From: Acidobacteriota bacterium
GTDB taxonomy: Bacteria > Acidobacteriota > Terriglobia > Terriglobales > Acidobacteriaceae
DNA length: 7,367 nt
Direction: 5' to 3'
Assembly: GCA_021778875.1 (NCBI GenBank)
Contig: JAJYBT010000108.1
Location: 1-7,367, forward strand
The notes under the pieces were generated by a model. The model had not been told where the DNA came from, did no database searches, and saw nothing but the letters and a program-made list of their open reading frames with translations. Made by a program: the position numbers and the translations under genes. Shown here piece after piece: positions 1-5,339 of the stretch (positions within the stretch are counted from its first letter, which is position 1; each line of letters opens with the position of its first letter).

Positions 1-452
1 CGCGGTTGCTGGCCGGGGTGCGCGCGGGACTGGCGGCGGGGGATGCGCTGCTGCTGGGCGTGGACCTGGTGAAGGATGAGTCCGCGCTGCTGGTTGCCTA
101 TGACGATGCGGCGGGGGTGACGGCGGCCTTCAATCGTAATCTGCTGGCGCGGCTGAACCGCGAGCTGGGCGCTGACTTTGACGTGGACAGCTTTGCGCAT
201 CGCGCGGTGTGGAACGAGGCCGAGCGCCGGATTGAGATGCACCTGGAGAGCCGGGCCGCGCAGGCGGTGCGGCTGGAGGCGCTTGGGTTGCAGGTGGAGT
301 TCGCGCGGGGCGAGCGCATCCACACGGAGAATAGCTACAAGTACCGGCCGGGCGAGGCGGAGACGATGCTGCAAGCGGCGGGGTTTGCCACGGCAGGCAG
401 CTGGACGGACGAGCGCGGCTGGTTTGAGGTGTGCCTGGGACGGGTGGACTAG
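1..452 (+). CDS. egtD: L-histidine N-alpha-methyltransferase EgtD, C-terminal part (5' end outside window)
   Basis: EgtD uses three S-adenosylmethionine molecules to trimethylate the alpha-amino group of histidine, giving hercynine, the first intermediate of ergothioneine synthesis in the cytoplasm. About 150 residues are visible, roughly half of the usual ~320; the reading frame is open to the left edge, so the start and the SAM-binding glycine motif lie outside. The visible part carries the family signature (GVDLVKD, then YDDAAGVTAAFNRNLL, then RIEMHL, then IHTENSYKY). Relative to the Mycobacterium smegmatis enzyme as I recall its numbering, the Tyr of AYDD, the Met of IEMHL and the Glu and Ser of TENS are spaced exactly as histidine-pocket residues Y206, M252, E282 and S284, so the substrate site looks intact. 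The gene ends at a TAG at 450-452 and is convergent with the alpha-galactosidase gene. An egtB-type sulfoxide synthase would be expected upstream, but this cannot be seen. The family call is secure; the operon context is inference. Confidence 0.93.
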   Translation, partial: RLLAGVRAGLAAGDALLLGVDLVKDESALLVAYDDAAGVTAAFNRNLLARLNRELGADFDVDSFAHRAVWNEAERRIEMHLESRAAQAVRLEALGLQVEFARGERIHTENSYKYRPGEAETMLQAAGFATAGSWTDERGWFEVCLGRVD

Positions 453-500
453 GCGCGAACGGCCCTGAGAGATCGAGCGCACAAAAAGCGGTGTGCATTC

Positions 501-533
501 CTTCCCCGGCGCGTTGGGTCTGCGCCGGGGAGG
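501..533. terminator. GC-rich hairpin between convergent egtD and alpha-galactosidase genes
   Basis: CCCCGGCGC (504-512) and GCGCCGGGG (522-530) are a perfect 9-bp inverted repeat around a 9-nt loop, extended to about 12 bp by T503-A531, a T502-G532 wobble and C501-G533. It sits between two convergent stop codons (452 and 551), where a bidirectional terminator is expected. There is no immediate T tract on either strand; on the minus strand a TTTTT run follows only after about 13 nt. A weaker hairpin (GCGCAC 477-482 with GTGTGC 491-496, one wobble) lies next to it. The position and stem stability support a terminator role; the missing U tract makes the mechanism uncertain. Confidence 0.55.
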
Positions 534-550
534 AACGCGGCTGAGGCCGG

Positions 551-1759
551 TTACTTCTTCGGGTTGGCGATGCGGACGAGCAGAATGTCGTGGCTGGGCA
601 GCTCAATGGGCATGTTCTCGGTGAGCTGTACATCCTTGCCGGTCCACAGGTTCGTGCCCTGCTGCGCGCCGTGCAGGCCGAGCGCCGCCAGGTTCAGGTG
701 GAAGGGGTGGGTGGCGACGCGATCGCTGCCGGCGTTGAGGACGGCGACGGCCATGGCGCCGCCGGAGAGCGGACGGGCCCAGACCTCGACTTCGCCATCG
801 GCGTACACGCGGCTGGCCTGCCTGCCCAGCTTGTCCTGATCGATGGCGATGACATCGCGGTTGGTGAGGATAGCCTTGATCTCCGGCTTCATGTGGGGCA
901 GGTCATTGCCGGCGAGCAGCGGCGCGGCGAGCATGGCCCACATGGAGAAGTGCGAGCGGTTCTCCGCCATGGTCAGCTTGCCGTTGCCCACTTCCAGCAT
1001 GTCGGGGTCGTTCCAGTGGCCGGGGCCGGCGTATTTTTCCAGCCCGGCCTGCTGCTCCAGGAGGGTGTAAATGCGGTCCCAGTGAGCGTTGATGTCGCCG
1101 GTGGTGCGCCACAGGTTACCGCCGAGGGCGGGCGCCCACTCCCACGGAGAGTCCCAACCGTACTGGCAGAGCGAGTAGACGATGGGGCGGCCAGTGGACT
1201 GGAGGGCCTTGCCCATCTTTTCGTAGGCGGCGTGCATCAGGCGCATCTGCTGGGCTTCGTCATGCGGCGCCTGCTTCTGCATCACGTCCGGGATGAAGCT
1301 GCACAGGTCGTACTTGAGGTAGTCGATGCCCCACGAGGCATAGAGCTGGGCGTCCTGCAACTCGTGGTCGAGCGAGGCCGGATAGCCGGCGCAGGTCTTG
1401 GTGCCGGGGCCGGAGTAGATGCCGAGCTTGAGGCCCTTGGAGTGGACGTAGTCAGCGAGGGCCTTCATGTCAGGAAATTTGGAGTTGGTGTGGAGCACGC
1501 CGCTGGCGTCGCGTTCGCCCTCCCAGGTGTCGTCGATGTTGATGTAGATGTAGCCGGCATCGCGCATGCCGCTGGCGACGATCTCGTCTGCGGCGTCGCG
1601 GATGTCCTTGTCGGTCACCTTGCCGGCGAAGTAGTTCCAGCTGTTCCAGCCCATCGGCGGAGTAGCGGCGGTGGTTTGTGCCTGTGCGGACGGTGCTGGG
1701 GCTGCGGCCAGCATGGACAGAGCGAGAGCGGCCAAAGGCAATGCGGCAAGAGTACGCAT
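551..1759 (-). CDS. Secreted alpha-galactosidase, glycoside hydrolase family 27
   Basis: This is a 402-residue exo-enzyme that releases terminal alpha-linked galactose from oligosaccharides such as melibiose or raffinose and from galactomannan side chains, by a retaining mechanism. Residues 1-27 form a signal peptide (Arg-2, hydrophobic 4-20, AQA|Q cleavage), so it is exported. The mature protein starts with the family hallmark TPPMGWNSWN (33-42). The catalytic (beta/alpha)8 barrel follows, with INIDDTW (73-79), nucleophile D151 in YLKYDLC, acid/base D222 in WRTTGDI, and GPGHWNDPDML (245-255). A C-terminal beta-sandwich runs from about residue 318. WRTTGDI and DMLEVGNG resemble plant alpha-galactosidases more than the human enzyme. 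I chose the ATG at 1759 because AGGAGG lies 6 nt upstream and the signal peptide starts there; an in-frame extension to 2002 would overlap the preceding gene and has no signal. The 86-nt gap to the upstream gene holds a possible promoter and an operator-like palindrome. An alpha-N-acetylgalactosaminidase or isomalto-dextranase activity cannot be excluded from sequence alone, but alpha-galactosidase is most likely. Confidence 0.94.
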   Translation of the reverse strand: MRTLAALPLAALALSMLAAAPAPSAQAQTTAATPPMGWNSWNYFAGKVTDKDIRDAADEIVASGMRDAGYIYINIDDTWEGERDASGVLHTNSKFPDMKALADYVHSKGLKLGIYSGPGTKTCAGYPASLDHELQDAQLYASWGIDYLKYDLCSFIPDVMQKQAPHDEAQQMRLMHAAYEKMGKALQSTGRPIVYSLCQYGWDSPWEWAPALGGNLWRTTGDINAHWDRIYTLLEQQAGLEKYAGPGHWNDPDMLEVGNGKLTMAENRSHFSMWAMLAAPLLAGNDLPHMKPEIKAILTNRDVIAIDQDKLGRQASRVYADGEVEVWARPLSGGAMAVAVLNAGSDRVATHPFHLNLAALGLHGAQQGTNLWTGKDVQLTENMPIELPSHDILLVRIANPKK

Positions 1760-1771
1760 TGGGAGTCCTCC

Positions 1772-1785
1772 TGAAAACATTTTCA
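1772..1785 (-). promoter_or_regulatory. Operator-like palindrome before the alpha-galactosidase gene
   Basis: TGAAAACATTTTCA is a dyad with perfect 6-bp arms (TGAAAA / TTTTCA) around a 2-bp centre. It overlaps the edge of the Shine-Dalgarno sequence (TCCTCCT on the plus strand, 1766-1772) and ends 12 bp upstream of the start codon. The shape (TGAAA...TTTCA, 14 bp) resembles LacI-family operators, which often control sugar-utilisation genes, although those usually have a central CG rather than CA. If the predicted -10 at 1798-1803 is right, the palindrome lies just downstream of the transcription start, a repressor position. No regulator gene is in the window, so the family is inference. Confidence 0.45.
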
Positions 1786-1797
1786 AGCTGCAGTGGA

Positions 1798-1827
1798 ATA
1801 CTAAGCCCGAAACCGCAGACTCGGCAA
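1798..1827 (-). promoter_or_regulatory. Possible promoter of the alpha-galactosidase gene
   Basis: On the minus strand TTGCCG (1827-1822) and TAGTAT (1803-1798) each match four of six sigma-70 consensus positions and are 18 bp apart. They fall in the only non-coding stretch before the gene and would start transcription near 1791, leaving a leader of about 30 nt that contains the palindrome and the AGGAGG. The match is weak and could be chance. Confidence 0.3.
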
Positions 1828-1841
1828 CGCCCGTGTTGCCG
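1822..1841 (-). repeat. 7-bp inverted repeat just after the hypothetical gene
   Basis: CGGCAAC (1822-1828) and GTTGCCG (1835-1841) are perfect inverted arms around a 6-nt loop, starting 4 nt past the stop codon of the hypothetical gene. As RNA it could form a small hairpin that protects or attenuates the thiL-gltX transcript. No T tract follows on the minus strand, so it is not a standard intrinsic terminator. It also overlaps the candidate -35 of the next gene. Confidence 0.4.
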
Positions 1842-1845
1842 GCAG

Positions 1846-2433
1846 CTATGCACTCGCCGAGGTGACGAGCAACCCGGTCTGCAGGTCGAGCGCAAAGGGC
1901 ACCTCTTTGTCCGTAAGAAGCTGCCAGCCAAGACCATGCAGGATGCCGCCCATGACGGCGGTGACCGTAACGCCTTCGTCCGAGAGCCGGGGCGACTGCC
2001 ACGCCTCCCCGCCGGAGCCCCAGGCAAGAATGTTGCGATGGCCGACGAAGAGCAGCAGTTGCTGCGCGGGTGCGGGAAGAACCTGCAGCACGGGCCGATA
2101 GGGAAGCATGGTGAAGCGCTCGGGCGTGGCGGTGTTCAGGATGTACGCGTAGCCGCCGCAGACAGCGCAGAGCTCGTCCGGGTTGGGCGCGGACCAGAGG
2201 CCGGTGGGCACGGCGGGATCGCGAAAGCCAAGGGCGCAGGTGGCCAGAAAGGGTTGCCCGGCAGGCTCGCCGGGCGGCTGCGGGCGGACCAGCACCTCCA
2301 GCGCTCCCCGCTCCACCTCTTCCGCCTGGGCGGGATAAACGAAGTGGCGGGCGGGCAGGATGGCAGGCCTCGCCGGCAGAACCTGTGCCTGCCAGTGATG
2401 GGGAAAGCTGAGGTCGAGGCAGGGGCCGTGCAA
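1846..2433 (-). CDS. Conserved-looking protein of unknown function, downstream of gltX
   Basis: This 195-residue protein has no function I can assign. There is no signal peptide or membrane segment, so it is probably cytoplasmic. It is rich in Pro and Leu in its first third. It contains PNPDELCAVCGGYAYILN (84-100), then RPVLQVLPAPAQQLLLFVGHRNILAWG (113-139), and ends with a stretch of the pattern SDEG(V)TVTAV..GILHGLGW...EVPFALDLQTG (151-187). The short alternating beta-like segments suggest an all-beta fold. I recall similar C-terminal WxSxRLSxEG...PFxxDLxTG proteins as hypotheticals in Acidobacteriia, but I cannot verify this. I chose the TTG at 2433 because it starts 4 nt after the gltX stop (2438) with GGGGG about 8 nt upstream. 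The frame stays open upstream to 2565, but that part only shadows gltX and its residues look like a frame-shifted readout. The tight spacing implies co-transcription and coupled translation with gltX; this does not establish a role in tRNA charging. Confidence 0.72.
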   Translation of the reverse strand: MHGPCLDLSFPHHWQAQVLPARPAILPARHFVYPAQAEEVERGALEVLVRPQPPGEPAGQPFLATCALGFRDPAVPTGLWSAPNPDELCAVCGGYAYILNTATPERFTMLPYRPVLQVLPAPAQQLLLFVGHRNILAWGSGGEAWQSPRLSDEGVTVTAVMGGILHGLGWQLLTDKEVPFALDLQTGLLVTSASA

Positions 2434-2437
2434 ACGC

Positions 2438-3961
2438 TTAGACCCCCACGAAACGCTCAATCCGGGTGCGCACGGTGGGAATGCCCAGATCCAGGTCCGC
2501 GCCCTCTTCGATGAGCGGCAGCAGCTTGTCAAACTCCGGCCCGGAGTGCGAGCCGGTGATGGCAATGCGCACGGGGTGATAGAGGTCCTTGCCCTTGATG
2601 CCGGTTGCGTCCTTGATCTCGCTCATCCAGCTCTTGAAGGTCTCAGGCGTGACGTGACCGCTGTGCGCGCGGACCCGGTTTGCCAGTTCCGTGAGCACCA
2701 TGCGGGAGGCGTCCGTGTCCAGGATGGCGGCGTTCTCCAGGCTGGTGCGGGCCAGTTCGGGATCGAAGCCGAAGAGGAAGAGACTCTTGGCGGGGAGCTG
2801 GTCCAGATGATCGACCGACGGCGCAAAGAGACCAACCATCTGCACGAACCAGACGAGCACGGCGTCTGAGACGTCGCTCTTCTCCGGCAGCAGACCGCCG
2901 AAGTACTCCCACGAGAGCGCGGCCAGGCGGCCGGCGGAGATCTGCTTGAGGTAGTGGCGGTTGAGCCAGTTCAGCTTGTCAAAGTCGAAGACGGCGGGCG
3001 AGGGCGTGACGCGCTCCAGCGAGAAGGCGCGGGTGAGCTCGTCGAGCGTGAAGGTCTCGGTTTTGCCGTCTTCTGCGCCCCAGCCCAGCAGGGCCAGGTA
3101 GTTGATGAGCGCCTCGGGCAGGTACCCCATCTCGCGGAAGCTGGCGATGGAGGTGGCGCCATGCCGCTTGGAGAGCCGCTCGCGGTCTTTGCCCAGGATG
3201 GTGGAGAGATGCGCGAACTTGGGCAGCTTCCAGCCGAAGGCGTTGAAGATGGCGACCTGCTTGGGCGTGTTGGAGATGTGGTCGTCTCCGCGGATCACGT
3301 GCGTGATGTCCATCAGCGCATCGTCCACGGCGACCACATAGTTGTAGACGGGCATGCCGGGCTCGCCGTAGCGGCCGGAGCGCACAAGGATGGGGTCGCT
3401 TACAGCCTCGGGCGCGAACTCGACGTAGCCACGCACCAGGTCGTAGAAGCGCAGGGGCTCCTCGCCGATCTTCAGCCGGATGGCGAAGGGTTTGCCGCTG
3501 GCAAGGTTCTTCTTGACGGCGCGGGCGCTCAGGTCGCGGCAGCGGCCGGAGTAGACCTGCGGGCGATGTTCGGCCTGGGCCTTGGCGCGCTCGTCCTCCA
3601 ACTCCTCCGTGGTGCAGAAGCAGCGATACGCCTTCTCCTCGGTAAGGAGCTTTTCGGCGTACTGGTAGTAGGTATCAAGGCGTTCGGACTGGCGATAGGG
3701 GCCGTTGGGACCCTTCTCCGGCCGGCCCGCGCCTTCCGGGCCTTCGTCCCAGTCGAGTCCAAGCCAGCGCAGGTCTTCAATCAGCTGCGCCTCATAGCGC
3801 TCTTCGGAGCGCTCCACGTCTGTGTCTTCAATGCGGAGGATGAAATTGCCCTGTGACCGGCGTGCAAAGAGCCAGTTGTAGAGAGCCGTCCGCGCGTTCC
3901 CAACGTGCAAAAGACCCGTTGGGGAGGGAGCAAAGCGCACACGAATCTTCTCGGTGGTCAT
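2438..3961 (-). CDS. gltX: Glutamyl-tRNA synthetase
   Basis: This class Ia aminoacyl-tRNA synthetase attaches glutamate to tRNA-Glu (and, in bacteria using the GatCAB route, possibly to tRNA-Gln) with ATP in the cytoplasm. It has 507 residues, slightly above the usual ~470-490. The Rossmann catalytic domain opens with PSPTGLLHVGNART (12-25), the HIGH-type motif, here HVGN. A zinc-type CxC...C cluster is present (C114, C116, C141 in CFCTTEEL...YSGRC). The stem-contact region includes IRGDDHISNTPKQ (223-235), and the KMSKS-type loop is RLSKRHG (262-268). An all-helical anticodon-binding domain follows from about residue 340, ending with the GKDLYHPVRIAITG motif (457-470). I chose the ATG at 3961 because AGGAGT lies immediately upstream and conserved residues start at once; the frame extends 17 codons further without a ribosome site. 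It follows thiL after 88 nt and is followed after 4 nt by a hypothetical gene. Whether it discriminates tRNA-Glu from tRNA-Gln cannot be read here. Confidence 0.97.
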   Translation of the reverse strand: MTTEKIRVRFAPSPTGLLHVGNARTALYNWLFARRSQGNFILRIEDTDVERSEERYEAQLIEDLRWLGLDWDEGPEGAGRPEKGPNGPYRQSERLDTYYQYAEKLLTEEKAYRCFCTTEELEDERAKAQAEHRPQVYSGRCRDLSARAVKKNLASGKPFAIRLKIGEEPLRFYDLVRGYVEFAPEAVSDPILVRSGRYGEPGMPVYNYVVAVDDALMDITHVIRGDDHISNTPKQVAIFNAFGWKLPKFAHLSTILGKDRERLSKRHGATSIASFREMGYLPEALINYLALLGWGAEDGKTETFTLDELTRAFSLERVTPSPAVFDFDKLNWLNRHYLKQISAGRLAALSWEYFGGLLPEKSDVSDAVLVWFVQMVGLFAPSVDHLDQLPAKSLFLFGFDPELARTSLENAAILDTDASRMVLTELANRVRAHSGHVTPETFKSWMSEIKDATGIKGKDLYHPVRIAITGSHSGPEFDKLLPLIEEGADLDLGIPTVRTRIERFVGV

Positions 3962-4049
3962 AACTACTCCTGATGATAGCCCGTAACGGTCCAAGTGCAG
4001 CAGATTCTGCAAGAAATTCGCATCTCCGGACTGGGATCATGCGGCGGGA

Positions 4050-5093
4050 TCAGGCGAAATGCTGCCAGCCATGCGGGACGAGCGGGCGGGGTCCCTGCGC
4101 GGTGAGCAGAGTGATGGGCGGGCGGCCGGGTACTGCAGCAACGATGCGCCCGATGCGGGTGACTGCGACGCCGGCGATGGAGCGCGGCAGGCGGGCGCGG
4201 GCCGCGGCAGTAAAGAGCAGTTCGTAGTCCTCGCCGCCGTGCAAGGCCTGGTCGAGCGTGGCCGCGGGATGCATAGGCAGGGCCGCGGCGTCGACCTCGG
4301 CGGCGACGTGGGACTCCTCGCAGAGGTGCGCGAGGTCGGTGGAGAGGCCGTCGCTGATGTCGAGCGCGGCGGTGGCGCGGGCGCGGCGTTGCAGCCACAG
4401 GCCCTGGGCGATGCGCGGCTGCGGCTGCAGATGAGGCTGGAGCACGGCACGCAGCCGGGCCGGGATGGCCGGCGGCGCGGATGCGGCTTTGGAGCGGCCT
4501 GCCAGCTGGCCAAGGCGCTCAAGCCCGGCAGCGGCTCCGCCCAGGCTGCCGGTGACGTAGAGCAGGTCTCCGGGCCGGGCACCGGAACGGAGCAGGGCGC
4601 GACCGCGCGGAACGGCGCCGATGAGGACGATGTCGGCGATGGCGATGGGGGACTCGGCGAAGTCGCCGCCCGCCAGGGGGGTGTGATGGGCATGCGCCAG
4701 GGCGAACAGGCCGTCGTAAAAGCGGTCAACCCAGGCGCGGCGGCGGCCAAGGGTTACGGTGAGCTCGCGGGGCAGGCCAAGGGAGAGAAACGCGGCGACA
4801 GGCCGGGCGCCCATGGCGGCCAGGTCGCTGAGCCCGCGCGCCAGTGCGCGATGGCCGATAGACTCGGGCTGGTGCCAGTCCAGGCGAAAGTGGCGGCCTT
4901 CGATGGAGAAGTCGGTGGTGACGGCCAGCTCTTCGCCGGGGCGCGGACGCAGCAGGGCGCAGTCGTCCCCGATGCCCAGCCGCAGGCCGCCGCCGAGGGT
5001 GGCAGCGGCCCGGCTGCGAATGCGGCGCAGCAGCGCCAGCTCGCCGGGAGTGCCGGAATGCGGGTTTTCGCCCTTCTTTGTGTGCATTCTCAT
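4050..5093 (-). CDS. thiL: Thiamine-monophosphate kinase
   Basis: ThiL phosphorylates thiamine monophosphate with ATP to thiamine diphosphate, the active cofactor and last step of the pathway, in the cytoplasm. It has 347 residues, close to the family's ~320-350, and the AIRS/PurM two-domain fold. Visible motifs are GELALLRRI (17-25), the Mg/ATP site GIGDDCALL (40-48), TTDFSIEGRHF (59-69; usual form TDMLVEGVHF), LSDLAAMGA (88-96), GGDF (142-145; usual GGDT), the C-domain start GDLLYVTGSLGGAAAGL (175-191), DISDGLSTDL (245-254) and HGGEDYELLFT (285-295). The phosphate and metal aspartates D43, D44, D61, D90 and D245 are present. The start is uncertain: TTG 5096, ATG 5093 and ATG 5087 lie in a row and none has a clear Shine-Dalgarno sequence. 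I use 5093. No other thi gene is nearby. It is probably first in a thiL-gltX-hypothetical transcript and is divergent from the M23 peptidase gene. Confidence 0.95.
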   Translation of the reverse strand: MRMHTKKGENPHSGTPGELALLRRIRSRAAATLGGGLRLGIGDDCALLRPRPGEELAVTTDFSIEGRHFRLDWHQPESIGHRALARGLSDLAAMGARPVAAFLSLGLPRELTVTLGRRRAWVDRFYDGLFALAHAHHTPLAGGDFAESPIAIADIVLIGAVPRGRALLRSGARPGDLLYVTGSLGGAAAGLERLGQLAGRSKAASAPPAIPARLRAVLQPHLQPQPRIAQGLWLQRRARATAALDISDGLSTDLAHLCEESHVAAEVDAAALPMHPAATLDQALHGGEDYELLFTAAARARLPRSIAGVAVTRIGRIVAAVPGRPPITLLTAQGPRPLVPHGWQHFA

Positions 5094-5123
5094 CAAGGAT
5101 AGGACAAACGGCTGTCTGCGGGG

Positions 5124-5166
5124 CTTGCATGCAAGGAATATCGCATTTTTCTACCGATTCATGAAT
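5124..5166. promoter_or_regulatory. Two perfect palindromes upstream of thiL
   Basis: CTTGCATGCAAG (5124-5135) is a perfect 12-bp palindrome and ATTCATGAAT (5157-5166) a perfect 10-bp palindrome. Their centres are 32 bp apart, about three helical turns, so bound proteins would face the same side. A weak minus-strand promoter can be drawn between them (CATGAA read as TTCATG 5165-5160, 17-bp spacer, GATATT 5142-5137). The right palindrome would then cover its -35 and the left one its start site. The palindromes are seen directly; the operator role is inference. Confidence 0.35.
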
Positions 5167-5175
5167 TCCTTTTCG

Positions 5176-5205
5176 TTGACCCGCTCCGGATGCGTTTGTT
5201 AGCCT
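5176..5205 (+). promoter_or_regulatory. Likely promoter of the M23 peptidase gene
   Basis: TTGACC (5176-5181, five of six consensus positions) is followed after 18 bp by TAGCCT (5200-5205, three of six). This would start transcription near 5212 and give a leader of about 128 nt. The -10 is flanked by CGTTT (5193-5197) and AAACG (5206-5210), a 5-bp dyad that may be a protein site. The -35 is good; the -10 is weak. Confidence 0.45.
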
Positions 5206-5211
5206 AAACGA

Positions 5212-5339
5212 ACGCTAGTGGAATGGTGCTCCCAGGGAGCCGCACGAGAATCTCGGGCCCACTTCGGCCTCATGCAGTCGCTTTACTTCGGTACGCGGCG
5301 AGTTACAGCCTTCTCGGTTGTGAGAATCAAGGAAGGATC
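5212..5339 (+). promoter_or_regulatory. Hairpin-rich leader of the M23 peptidase gene
   Basis: The presumed untranslated leader contains a row of possible hairpins. (1) GTGC (5226-5229) with GCAC (5242-5245), continued by TCC/GGA across a 3-nt bulge. (2) CGAG-AAT-CTCG (5245-5255). (3) GGCC-CACTTC-GGCC (5256-5269). (4) A stem GTCGC (5277-5281) / GCGGC (5295-5299, one wobble) with inner TAC-TTCG-GTA, a classic cUUCGg tetraloop. (5) Either ACAGCC (5305-5310) with GGTTGT (5316-5321), or TTCTC (5311-5315) with GAGAA (5322-5326). The two forms of (5) exclude each other, and the second ends 2 nt before the AAGGAAGGA ribosome site (5329-5337). This layout suits translational control or a structured RNA element. 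I could not match it to a riboswitch class I know. An open frame crosses the region (from 5223), but it reads like non-coding sequence. Confidence 0.4.

Noticed and set aside
590..1774. 394-codon open frame on the plus strand, antisense to the alpha-galactosidase gene
   Set aside because: It is a mirror of a GC-biased real gene. Its protein is Val/Gly/Ala-rich without recognisable motifs, while the minus-strand frame has all GH27 hallmarks.
1760..2002. N-terminal extension of the alpha-galactosidase to 2002
   Set aside because: It overlaps the upstream gene, is Arg-rich and frame-shadow-like, and would bury the signal peptide. AGGAGG marks the internal ATG at 1759.
2954..3856. 300-codon open frame on the plus strand, antisense to gltX
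   Set aside because: It overlaps conserved gltX coding sequence, has no plausible domain and no ribosome site of note.
4000..4010. GCAGATTCTGC palindrome between thiL and gltX
   Set aside because: Arms of only 5 bp with a 1-bp centre in a short spacer; expected by chance and not aligned with any promoter boxes I could support.
4059..5102. 347-codon open frame on the plus strand, antisense to thiL
   Set aside because: Low-complexity Gly/Ala/Gln/Arg composition caused by high GC at third positions. ThiL motifs are on the other strand.
5223..5339. N-terminal extension of the M23 peptidase to 5223, or a small leader peptide there
   Set aside because: No ribosome site before 5223, composition unlike the protein, and a strong purine-rich site precedes the ATG at 5340.
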